From Stenotrophomonas koreensis (lineage in GTDB: Bacteria; Pseudomonadota; Gammaproteobacteria; Xanthomonadales; Xanthomonadaceae), in the NCBI RefSeq assembly GCF_001431525.1, contig NZ_LDJH01000029.1, forward strand, positions 1-64,000: DNA of 64,000 nt, in the 5' to 3' direction. The first letter of the stretch is position 1. Each line of letters begins with the position of its first letter. Under the pieces are notes generated by a model. It made no database searches and was not told the origin of the DNA. It was given only the letters and a program-made list of their open reading frames with translations. This document shows, piece after piece, positions 38,453 through 46,041 of the stretch. A program made the translations under genes and the position numbers.

Positions 38453-39168
38453 TGTTCCTGCAGATAGCCAGGACCACCGAGCTGGCGTACCTGGCGCTGG
38501 ATCCAGGCCGCGCGCCGTTGCACATACGGCCCCGGAGTGGCGGCGTTGTAACGCCGCGGCGAGGGCAGCACCGCCGCCAGCCGCGCACACTGGCCAGCCG
38601 ACAGCCGGGCAGCATCACGGCCAAAGAACCGGCGCGAGGCCGCCTGGGCGCCATACACCCCGGGGCCGAACTCGGCGATGTTGGCGTACATCTCGATGAT
38701 CCGCTGCTTGGGCCAGAACAACTCGATCAACCCGGTGTACCAGGCTTCCAGGCCCTTGCGTAGCCAGCTGCGGCCCTGCCAGAGGAACAGGTTCTTGGCC
38801 ACCTGTTGGCTGATCGTGCTGGCACCGCGCACCTTGCCGCCGCGCTCGTTGTGCCTGCGCGCCTTGGCAATCGCATCCAGGTCAAAGCCGCGATGGAACG
38901 GAAACTGCTGGTCTTCGGCAGCCACCAGTGAAATCGGCAGGCAGGCGGCCATCTGCCCCCGATCCACCCAGTCATAGGCCACCCAGCTGCGATCCGGGCC
39001 GTGGATCCAGCGCCCGGCCTGATCGGCAGCCATCACCATCGAGAACGGCGGATCGACAAACCGCAGCACCAGCACCTGCAACACGCTGAACAGCACCAGC
39101 ACAAACGGCACAATCAACAACCACCGCCAACCACGCCGACGCTTGCCTGCCGGCTGCCCCGTCCCCAT
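38449..39168 (-). CDS. mtgA: Monofunctional peptidoglycan glycosyltransferase
   Basis: A 239-residue GT51 enzyme polymerising lipid II. One N-terminal membrane helix (about 15-37) is followed by the catalytic domain with [14 protein letters not shown] (catalytic Glu), [16 protein letters not shown] and the [20 protein letters not shown] motif. There is no transpeptidase domain, as expected. The ATG at 39166-39168 has AGGTGGG upstream; a TTG two codons earlier is possible. Coupled by ATGA to the GT2 gene, divergent from hslO. Confidence 0.95.
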   Translation of the reverse strand: MGTGQPAGKRRRGWRWLLIVPFVLVLFSVLQVLVLRFVDPPFSMVMAADQAGRWIHGPDRSWVAYDWVDRGQMAACLPISLVAAEDQQFPFHRGFDLDAIAKARRHNERGGKVRGASTISQQVAKNLFLWQGRSWLRKGLEAWYTGLIELFWPKQRIIEMYANIAEFGPGVYGAQAASRRFFGRDAARLSAGQCARLAAVLPSPRRYNAATPGPYVQRRAAWIQRQVRQLGGPGYLQEQ

Positions 39169-39237
39169 ATCCAACCCACCTGTCTACCTGCATTGGTCAG
39201 CCATTATCCGCCAATGCCCCTGCCCCCGGATGCCCTG

Positions 39238-40134
39238 ATGACCACCCATACCGACCAGCTTGTACGCTTTCTGCTGCCCGAGGCAGGCGTTCGCGGCGTG
39301 CATGTCCAACTCGATGCCAGCTGGGCCGAGCTGCAGTCCCACGCCCAGTACCCGCCCGCCGCTACCGAGCTGCTCGGCCAGGCCCTGGCTGCCAGCGCCC
39401 TGCTCACCGGCCACGTCAAGGTTGACGGTCGGTTGTCGCTAACCCTGCGCAGCCCGTCGGACCTGCACACCCTGTTTGCCGAGTGCACCTCGGCCGGTAC
39501 CGTGCGCGGCCTGGTGCGCCTGGCCGAAGGCCGGGATGCCCCGCGCCAGCTCAATGCCCTGGGCGACCAGGCCATGCTCGCCATGACCATCGAAAACCCC
39601 GGCCTGGACCCGCGCGAGCCGCAGCGCTACCAGAGCCTGATCAACCTTGACGCCGTCAGCCTGGACGGTGCCCTGGAAGATTATTTCCGCCGTTCCGAGC
39701 AGCTTCCCACCCGGCTGCTGCTCACTGCCGACGGCAACGGCATTGCCGGCCTGATGCTGCAGAAGCTGCCCGGTGACGAGGGCGACAGCGATGGCTGGAA
39801 CCGCGCCTGCGCGCTGTTCGATACCCTCGGCCAGGCCGAACTGGCCACTACCCAAGCCGAAACCCTGCTGCACCGGCTGTTCCATGAAGAGGCGGTGCAA
39901 CTGCTGGGCAACAAGCCGCTGCGCTTTGCCTGCTCCTGCTCGCCGGAGCGGGTCAGGGACATGCTGCAGTCGCTGGGCCAGCAGGAGGCCCTGGCGGCCG
40001 CCGAGGCCAATGACGGCGAAGTCGAGGTGCGCTGCGAGTTCTGCGCACGCGAGTATCACTTCTCTTTGACCGACCTGAACTTATTGTTCAACCCCGCCCA
40101 CATGCACGCCACCTCTGCCGACCGGCTGCATTGA
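39238..40134 (+). CDS. hslO: Redox-regulated chaperone Hsp33
   Basis: A 298-residue chaperone switched on by oxidation. The C-terminal zinc-binding redox switch shows CSC (in FACSCSPERV) and CEFC, the four conserved cysteines. The N-terminal substrate-binding domain has the family pattern (LGQALAASALLTGHVKVDGRL). I chose the ATG at 39238; an in-frame ATG at 39214 would add eight residues. A perfect hairpin terminator follows 21 bp after the stop. Confidence 0.94.
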   Translation: MTTHTDQLVRFLLPEAGVRGVHVQLDASWAELQSHAQYPPAATELLGQALAASALLTGHVKVDGRLSLTLRSPSDLHTLFAECTSAGTVRGLVRLAEGRDAPRQLNALGDQAMLAMTIENPGLDPREPQRYQSLINLDAVSLDGALEDYFRRSEQLPTRLLLTADGNGIAGLMLQKLPGDEGDSDGWNRACALFDTLGQAELATTQAETLLHRLFHEEAVQLLGNKPLRFACSCSPERVRDMLQSLGQQEALAAAEANDGEVEVRCEFCAREYHFSLTDLNLLFNPAHMHATSADRLH

Positions 40135-40155
40135 CAGCACAGATATGGAACGCAG

Positions 40156-40179
40156 GTCGCGATCTGGGGAGATCGCGAC
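40156..40179 (+). terminator. Terminator after hslO
   Basis: GTCGCGATCT (40156-40165) pairs perfectly with AGATCGCGAC (40170-40179), loop GGGG, followed by TTGTT. The T-tract is short. Confidence 0.7.
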
Positions 40180-40261
40180 TTGTTAAGGATTCATAATATT
40201 CCTACGATGGCGTACCGGCCGTCGCCGGAACTTTCCTGTTTGCCCGGTGTCAAAGGCTACG

Positions 40262-41089
40262 ATGCGCTCCCTGCTCCGACTACCGCTGACCTTGCTGCTC
40301 GCCACCGCCGTGGCGGGCGTGGCCCATGCCGGCGGGCCCGACGGCACGGTGCTGCCTGTCTGGAACAGTGACAACGGCAAGGTCGAAGCCCTGCTGCTGC
40401 TGGAGCCCACCAGTGAATCGGGCAGCAACTGGCGCCTGGGCCGTTCCAGCCTCGGAGCCACCTTCGGCCTGGACCAGGACGATTCGCTCGGCCTGCTGTG
40501 CAGCAATGCACCGGCGGGCACGGCGCTGTCGGCACTGGCCAGCAACTGCATGCTGGCCCGCAGCGATGGCAGCACCCGGCAGTTCAACACCGGCGCCAGC
40601 CTGGTCCGCCCCGGCGGCCGGCTCGGAGTCAGTGTCGGCAACAGCCGGCACCAGCTTCCCGCCTGGCTCAATACCAATCCGCGCGGCGGCAGCCGTGGTG
40701 AGCAGGCCAACCTGACCGTCATCGGGCAACGGAACATCGGCCGCGAAGGCTTCGTGTCGCTCGCCGGCACCTACGCCCGGGCACGACTGGTGCCGATGGC
40801 CGATGCCCCCGCAGCGCTGATCAGCCAGTGGGACAGCAAAAGCATCAGCGTCGGTGCCGGCTACGGGCCCTTCAGCGCCAATATCGTCGGGCGTGTCATC
40901 GATGCCCCCGGACGCGAAGGCAAATGGGAGGGGCTGGGCCTGGGCATTACCTGGCGGACCCCCTGGAGCGGCCAGCTCACCGTCGGTGCCGACAACGTCA
41001 TCACCCGCGGCAAGAACCCCTTCGCCCCGCGCAATGCGGGCGATGACGAAGGCACCGTGCCTTACGTGCGTTACCAGCAAGATCTCTGA
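40262..41089 (+). CDS. Predicted outer-membrane or periplasmic protein of unknown function
   Basis: A 275-residue protein with a clear Sec signal peptide (residues 1-23, LLLATAVAGVAHA). The mature part is rich in Gly, Ser and alternating hydrophobic residues (VEALLLLEPT, WRLGRSSLGATFGL, ISVGAGYGPFSANIVG), which suggests a small beta-barrel. I do not recognise a named family. Two cysteines (in LLCSN and SNCML) may form a disulfide. The ATG at 40262 directly precedes the signal peptide; a GTG five codons earlier is less likely. A CATAAT -10-like box lies about 65 bp upstream. Flanked by terminators on both sides, so monocistronic. Confidence 0.72.
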   Translation: MRSLLRLPLTLLLATAVAGVAHAGGPDGTVLPVWNSDNGKVEALLLLEPTSESGSNWRLGRSSLGATFGLDQDDSLGLLCSNAPAGTALSALASNCMLARSDGSTRQFNTGASLVRPGGRLGVSVGNSRHQLPAWLNTNPRGGSRGEQANLTVIGQRNIGREGFVSLAGTYARARLVPMADAPAALISQWDSKSISVGAGYGPFSANIVGRVIDAPGREGKWEGLGLGITWRTPWSGQLTVGADNVITRGKNPFAPRNAGDDEGTVPYVRYQQDL

Positions 41090-41097
41090 TCCACAAC

Positions 41098-41120
41098 GAC
41101 GGCGCCGCAACGGCGCCGTC
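41098..41120 (+). terminator. Terminator after the predicted outer-membrane protein
   Basis: GACGGCGCCG (41098-41107) pairs perfectly with CGGCGCCGTC (41111-41120), loop CAA, then TTGCATT. Confidence 0.7.
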
Positions 41121-41320
41121 TTGCATTGCGCATTCATCAGCCTGAACAACGATCACGAAACCGTACGCATCGGCAAGTACGTATCGGGCTATTTCGGAAA
41201 TTTGTTTACGAATCTTTAATTTCCGCAAAACCCCGGTTAGTATCGGCTCAGCCTGAGTGTTCTTGGAGCCGGTTTTCGTCTCCCCTCGCAGGCCAATCAA
41301 TTAACTGTTCCAACCCGCTT

Positions 41321-41334
41321 GGAGAGAGAGAGAG
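41321..41334 (+). promoter_or_regulatory. Ribosome binding site built from a (GA)6 repeat
   Basis: GGAGAGAGAGAGAG directly precedes C-ATG of the TonB-dependent receptor. The Shine-Dalgarno GGAG is the left end of a run of six GA units, so gain or loss of a unit would change its distance to the start codon. Confidence 0.75.
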
Positions 41335-41335
41335 C

Positions 41336-44167
41336 ATGAATTGCAAGCAGAGCAAGCTGCGTGACGCCGTGCTGATCGCACTGGCCGTTGGCGCTGCTGG
41401 TACCACCGGCACCGTGTTCGCGCAAGATTCCACCACCACCCTGGACCGCCTGGAAGTCACCGGCTCGCGTATCCGCCAGGTCGACGTTGAAACCGCCCAG
41501 CCGGTGCTGAGCATTTCGCGTCAGGACATCGAGTCCCAGGGCTTTGCCTCTGTGGGTGACATCCTGCAGAACATCTCCGCCACCGGCAGCCCGTCCTTCA
41601 GCCGCTCCTCGCCGCTGACGTCCAACCAGGAAGCCGGCGGCCAGTACATCGATCTGCGCAACCTGGGTGCACAGCGCACCCTGGTGCTGGTCAACGGCAA
41701 GCGTCTGGCCATCAGCCCGGACGGTTTCCAGGACGTCTCCACCATCCCGACCGTGATGGTCGAGCGTATCGAAGTGCTGAAGGATGGCGCCTCCTCCATC
41801 TATGGCTCGGACGCCATGGCCGGTGTGATCAACATCATCACCCGCAAGAACTTCACCGGCGCAGAAGCCAATGCCTACATCGGCCAGTACAGCCAGGGCG
41901 ATGGCTCCAAGAAGTCCTATGACATGGTCATCGGCATGGCAGGCGAACGCGGCTCGCTGACCATCGGTGCCGAAGTGCATGAAGAAGAAGCCGTGTGGGC
42001 CAAAGACCGCCACTACTCGGCCGACACCTATCCGGGCTTCTCGCCGAACAGCTCGCTGACCTCTGTCGGCCAGTGGGGCAACTGGCGCCCGTCGGGCACC
42101 AGCGGCGCATGGCAGGCTCCGAACCGTGGCGGCAGCGCCCTGGGCGCTGACCAGTTCCACGACCAGACCATTGATGACACCAGCAACTCGGCACATCAGA
42201 TGATGCTGCTGACCCCGCTGGAGCGTCGCGCGGTCTACATCAACGCCAATTACGACATCACCGACACTATCCGCTTCACCTCGGATATCGGTTATACCCG
42301 TCGCGAATCGAACCGTCAGATTGCCGGTTACCCGACCCAATCGGCCGCTGTTGGCGCTCCGATGTCGGCTGACAGCTACTTCAACCCCACCGGCGGTGCG
42401 AGCGCCGTTGACTGGCGCCGTCGCGGCTGGGAGCTGCCGCGCACCACCGACACCACCGTGTCGCAGTGGCGTTTCACCGCCGGCCTGGAAGGCTCCTTCG
42501 AAGTGGGCGAGCGCTACTTCGATTGGGATGCTGGCTACATGTTCAGCGAAACCGACACCACCATCATCAACAACGGCAACTTCTACATCCCGGGCATCAA
42601 GTCTGCGGTTGGCCCGTCGTTCCTGAATGACCAGGGTGTGGTGCAGTGCGGTACGGCTGCCAATCCGATTGCGTTGACCTCCTGCACCCCGTGGAACCCG
42701 TTTGCCGGTTTCGGTACCGGTGCAGTGGCCAACTCGCTGGATGACCCGAACGTGGTCAACCACCTGTTCAAGCAGGAACACGCGCTGGGCCTGAGCAAGA
42801 CCCACAACTACTTCGCCAACCTGTCCGGTTCGCTGTTCACCCTGCCGGCCGGTGACCTGGGCTTCGCCCTGGGCTATGAGTACCGCAAGGAAGAAGGCGG
42901 CTTCACCCCGGATGCGATTTCCCAGTCCGGTGAATCCACCAACCTGGCTTCGGGCCCGACCTTCGGCACCTACACCGTTGACGAGTTCTACCTGGAATTG
43001 AACGTGCCGATCCTGGCCGACCTGCCGGGTGCCAAGGAACTGACCTTCAACGCCGCCACCCGTTACTCCGATTTCAACACCTTCGGTGACACGGTCAACA
43101 ACAAGTTCGGCCTGAAGTGGCGTCCGACGGATGACCTGCTGGTGCGCGCCACCTACGCCGAGGGCTTCCGCGCCCCGACCATTGGTGACCTGTACGGCGG
43201 TTCCTCGCAGACCTTCACCACCGGCTTCCGCGACCCGTGCGACAGCGTCTACGGTACCGCCCGTGGTTCGGCCAAGTGCTTGGCTGATGCCGGTGCCGGC
43301 TTCCGCCAGCTGAAGCAGGGCTTCGTCCCGACCGACGGCCCGGCTGACCAGACCCCGGTCCCGTTCAACTCCGGCTCCAACCCGTTCATGGAGCCGGAAA
43401 CCTCCGAGTCCACCACCATCGGTATGGTCTGGAGCCCGTCGGCAATCGAAGGCTTCTCCACCAGCCTGGATTTCTGGAAGGTGCGCATCGAAAACACCGT
43501 GGTGTCCGATAGCCCGAACCAGATCCTCAGCGACTGCTATGTCAACCTGATCGAATCGCGTTGCTCACAGTTCTCGCGTGATCCGGCCAATGGCAACATC
43601 GTGGGCGAACTGACCTACGGCATGCGCAATGCCGGCTACACCGAAACCGAAGGTTTCGACTTCGAAGTCAGCTACGGCATGGAAACCGCCGTTGGCCGCT
43701 TCAACGCCAAGGTCAGCAGCACCTACGTCAGCAAGTACGAGTCCACTGCCACCAACGAGCCGGGTGTGATCCCGTCGCAGTCCAACGGCTTCAATGCGGC
43801 GTTCCGTAACCGCACCAATGCCAACCTGTCCTGGAACCAGGGCGACTGGTCGGCCAACTGGGGCGTGCGTTACTACTCCGGCACCAAGGAACAGTGCTAC
43901 TTCGACGAGCGCTGCACCCTGCCGAACTACCAGGCTCCGGACACCCAGGGCACCATCGTTCCGTTGAACGAACTGGGTGGCGTGACCTTCCATGACCTGC
44001 AGATCAGCTGGGCTGCACCGTGGAATGCCCGTATCTCGGTCGGTGCCAACAACGTCTTCAACAATGAAGGCCCGTTGCACTTCGATCAGCCGAGCTCCAA
44101 CTTCTCGTACTACGGTGGCTTCGATGTGGGCCGCTTCCTGTACATGAAGTACAACCAGAAGTTCTGA
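41336..44167 (+). CDS. TonB-dependent outer-membrane receptor
   Basis: A 943-residue receptor with a signal peptide (1-29, ending TVFA-Q). The plug domain follows (about 40-160: TLDRLEVTGSRIRQ as TonB-box region, TLVLVNGKRL, IERIEVLKDGASSIYGSDAMAGVINIIT). The 22-strand barrel takes up the rest and ends in the aromatic MKYNQKF. There is no N-terminal STN domain, so no direct anti-sigma signalling. Cysteine pairs in extracellular-type loops (CGTAANPIALTSC, CYFDERC) are typical of xanthomonad receptors for carbohydrates or peptides; the substrate is unknown. Its codon use looks less GC-extreme than that of its neighbours, as in highly expressed genes. No transporter partner is adjacent. Confidence 0.93.
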   Translation: MNCKQSKLRDAVLIALAVGAAGTTGTVFAQDSTTTLDRLEVTGSRIRQVDVETAQPVLSISRQDIESQGFASVGDILQNISATGSPSFSRSSPLTSNQEAGGQYIDLRNLGAQRTLVLVNGKRLAISPDGFQDVSTIPTVMVERIEVLKDGASSIYGSDAMAGVINIITRKNFTGAEANAYIGQYSQGDGSKKSYDMVIGMAGERGSLTIGAEVHEEEAVWAKDRHYSADTYPGFSPNSSLTSVGQWGNWRPSGTSGAWQAPNRGGSALGADQFHDQTIDDTSNSAHQMMLLTPLERRAVYINANYDITDTIRFTSDIGYTRRESNRQIAGYPTQSAAVGAPMSADSYFNPTGGASAVDWRRRGWELPRTTDTTVSQWRFTAGLEGSFEVGERYFDWDAGYMFSETDTTIINNGNFYIPGIKSAVGPSFLNDQGVVQCGTAANPIALTSCTPWNPFAGFGTGAVANSLDDPNVVNHLFKQEHALGLSKTHNYFANLSGSLFTLPAGDLGFALGYEYRKEEGGFTPDAISQSGESTNLASGPTFGTYTVDEFYLELNVPILADLPGAKELTFNAATRYSDFNTFGDTVNNKFGLKWRPTDDLLVRATYAEGFRAPTIGDLYGGSSQTFTTGFRDPCDSVYGTARGSAKCLADAGAGFRQLKQGFVPTDGPADQTPVPFNSGSNPFMEPETSESTTIGMVWSPSAIEGFSTSLDFWKVRIENTVVSDSPNQILSDCYVNLIESRCSQFSRDPANGNIVGELTYGMRNAGYTETEGFDFEVSYGMETAVGRFNAKVSSTYVSKYESTATNEPGVIPSQSNGFNAAFRNRTNANLSWNQGDWSANWGVRYYSGTKEQCYFDERCTLPNYQAPDTQGTIVPLNELGGVTFHDLQISWAAPWNARISVGANNVFNNEGPLHFDQPSSNFSYYGGFDVGRFLYMKYNQKF

Positions 44168-44194
44168 TCAATCCGTTGATCTGAAAAGAAGGTG

Positions 44195-44220
44195 ACTACG
44201 GCCCCGCAAGGGGCCGTAGT
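44195..44220. terminator. Strong hairpin after the TonB-dependent receptor
   Basis: ACTACGGCCCC (44195-44205) pairs perfectly with GGGGCCGTAGT (44210-44220), loop GCAA, followed by TGTTTG: an 11-bp stem with a GNRA tetraloop. Confidence 0.8.
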
Positions 44221-44403
44221 TGTTTGCGGTAGCAGTCGGCGCGCCACGCCTTGCCAGCAAGGCAGGCGGCCGGCAGCGCTGATCCCGTACTCACTCCCCA
44301 TCAGACCGCGAACCTGGATACCGGAGCACATGGCCTGGATTCCAGACACAAAAAAGCGTCGGTACCGCACGGCACCAACGCTGGCTTGAGCACTGCCCTT
44401 GGG

Positions 44404-45009
44404 TCAACCCGGGATCAGGGTGGTGATCATGTGCTCGACATAGGATTCGAACTCTTCGCGCTGCTGCCGCGGCTGCTGCAGGTGCATGGTCAGCTGCAAG
44501 AAGCCGACATAGGCGGCGTAGGCCAGGCGTGCACGGTGCTGGGCCGCCACCCCTTCCAGACCGGCCTGCTGGAAGGCCTTGACCAGATAGTCCAGACGCC
44601 GGCGCGAGATCCGGTCAATCACCGGCCGCACCATCGGGTGATCCAGTGCCTTGAGCAGCTCGCTGTAGATGATGTGCGGAGTGACCTCATGGGCGGCAAG
44701 CAGGAACAGCGCGCGCAGCCGCTGGCGCGGATCCGGAACATCTTCCAGGCTGCCGAAGACATCCTGTTGCTCAAACAGCTCCCAGCGCTCCAGTGCCGCC
44801 TGCAGCAGGGCGTCACGGGACGGGAAATGCCAGTAGAAGCTGCCCTTGGTCACGCCCAGCCGGCGCGCCAGGGGCTCCACCGCCACCGCGCCAACGCCCT
44901 GTTCGGCAATCAGGTCCAGCGCCGCTTGCGCCCAGTCATCAGCGCTCAGGCGCTGGTTGCGCCCGCGGCCCGGCGCTTGTTCGCCGGCAGTGAGGGTATC
45001 GGTTGTCAT
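44404..45009 (-). CDS. TetR-family transcriptional regulator
   Basis: A 201-residue repressor. The N-terminal HTH (about 20-62: DWAQAALDLIAEQGVGAVAVEPLARRLGVTKGSFYWHF, given here only as its well-known type) is followed by an all-helical ligand domain. It is divergent from the hydrolase-fadE operon. The 120-bp gap holds several CCATACC/GGTATGG elements, so it most likely represses that operon and itself, with a fatty acyl-CoA or related ligand as inducer (inference). I chose the ATG at 45007-45009; an upstream start seven codons earlier is possible. Confidence 0.88.
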   Translation of the reverse strand: MTTDTLTAGEQAPGRGRNQRLSADDWAQAALDLIAEQGVGAVAVEPLARRLGVTKGSFYWHFPSRDALLQAALERWELFEQQDVFGSLEDVPDPRQRLRALFLLAAHEVTPHIIYSELLKALDHPMVRPVIDRISRRRLDYLVKAFQQAGLEGVAAQHRARLAYAAYVGFLQLTMHLQQPRQQREEFESYVEHMITTLIPG

Positions 45010-45094
45010 TGCTGGATTTAACCATACCAATCACTGTTTGGCAGTATGTAAATGGTCCAATGTTGCTTTGCAGGCATTTCCATACCCGGCAGTA

Positions 45095-45124
45095 TTGACT
45101 TACCCCGCACCCTGTCCATACCAT
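45095..45124 (+). promoter_or_regulatory. Candidate promoter of the hydrolase-fadE operon
   Basis: TTGACT (45095-45100) and TACCAT (45119-45124) are separated by 18 bp. Transcription would start near 45130-45131, the ATG itself, which implies a leaderless mRNA. There is no usable Shine-Dalgarno. Confidence 0.5.
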
Positions 45125-45135
45125 TAGGTATGGAC
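45114..45135. promoter_or_regulatory. Perfect palindromic operator over the hydrolase start codon
   Basis: Arms GTCCATACC (45114-45122) and GGTATGGAC (45127-45135) flank ATTA: a perfect 9-bp dyad. It covers the candidate -10 box and the ATG. Half-site copies (CCATACC or ACCATACC) also occur near 45017 and 45079, the first next to the tetR start. This is the expected target of the divergent TetR regulator. Confidence 0.75.
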
Positions 45136-46041
45136 AAAACAGCGCAGCCTTGCATTCCGTTCAACGACAGTCTTGCTGGCGTGGATGGCAGTGCGTTGGC
45201 GCTTACCCGCCATCCCGGGCCGCGGGTGCCGGTACTGTTGGCCCATGGTTTCGGACAGACCCGGCACAGCTGGGCAGCCACGGCCCGGCAACTGGCAGCA
45301 CACGGATTTTCCAGCCTGGCCTACGATGCCAGGGGACACGGGCAATCGCCGTGGAACCCGGCCGGTCAGCCGTATCATCCCCAGCAGTTTGTCGATGACC
45401 TGATCGCCGTCAGTGGCCAGCTCTCGCCTACTCCGGTGCTGGTGGCCGCCTCGATGGGCGGGTTGTTCGGGCTGATGGCCCAGGCCCGCTGGCCGGGGCT
45501 GTTTTCGGCCATGGTGCTGGTGGACATCACCCCACGCTGGGAAACCAAGGGGGTTGAACGGATCCTGGCCTTCATGCAGGCGCATCCGGAAGGCTTTGAC
45601 TGTTTCCGGCATGCCGCCGATGAGATCGCCCGTTACCAGCCGCACCGCCCACGCAAGAGCGAACAGGCACTGCGTAACCTCCTGCGCCAGAGCGAAGATG
45701 GCCGCCTGCACTGGCATTGGGACCCACGCCTGCTCAGCGAGCTCGGCCAGGGGGCCCAGGCCCACCAGCAGGCCATTGCCGAAGCGGCCCGCCGTATCGA
45801 TTGCCCGCTGCTGTTGATCAGCGGCGGCCGCAGCGACATGCTCAGCCAGGCCACCATCGATGAATTCCTGCAACTGGTGCCACACGCCCGGCACACGCAA
45901 TTGCCGCAAGCCACGCATATGCTGGCCGGCGACGACAACCACGCTTTTACCACCACCGTGATCCAGTACCTGGACAGCCTGCCGGTGCTTGCCACCGACG
46001 GAAAGTCCGCCACCTCGCACCTGACCGGAGCCTTGCAATGA
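45130..46041 (+). CDS. Alpha/beta-fold hydrolase
   Basis: A 303-residue hydrolase. An oxyanion-type block HGFGQTRHSW and the strand LAYDARGHGQSPW precede the nucleophile elbow AASMGG (Ser in A-x-S-x-G rather than G-x-S-x-G). The acid lies near LLISGGRSDMLS and the His in QATHMLAGDD. Substrate is unknown; coupling to fadE suggests an acyl ester or acyl-CoA. The stop overlaps the fadE start (ATGA). The start codon lies within the TetR operator and may be at the very 5' end of the mRNA. Confidence 0.88.
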   Translation: MDKTAQPCIPFNDSLAGVDGSALALTRHPGPRVPVLLAHGFGQTRHSWAATARQLAAHGFSSLAYDARGHGQSPWNPAGQPYHPQQFVDDLIAVSGQLSPTPVLVAASMGGLFGLMAQARWPGLFSAMVLVDITPRWETKGVERILAFMQAHPEGFDCFRHAADEIARYQPHRPRKSEQALRNLLRQSEDGRLHWHWDPRLLSELGQGAQAHQQAIAEAARRIDCPLLLISGGRSDMLSQATIDEFLQLVPHARHTQLPQATHMLAGDDNHAFTTTVIQYLDSLPVLATDGKSATSHLTGALQ

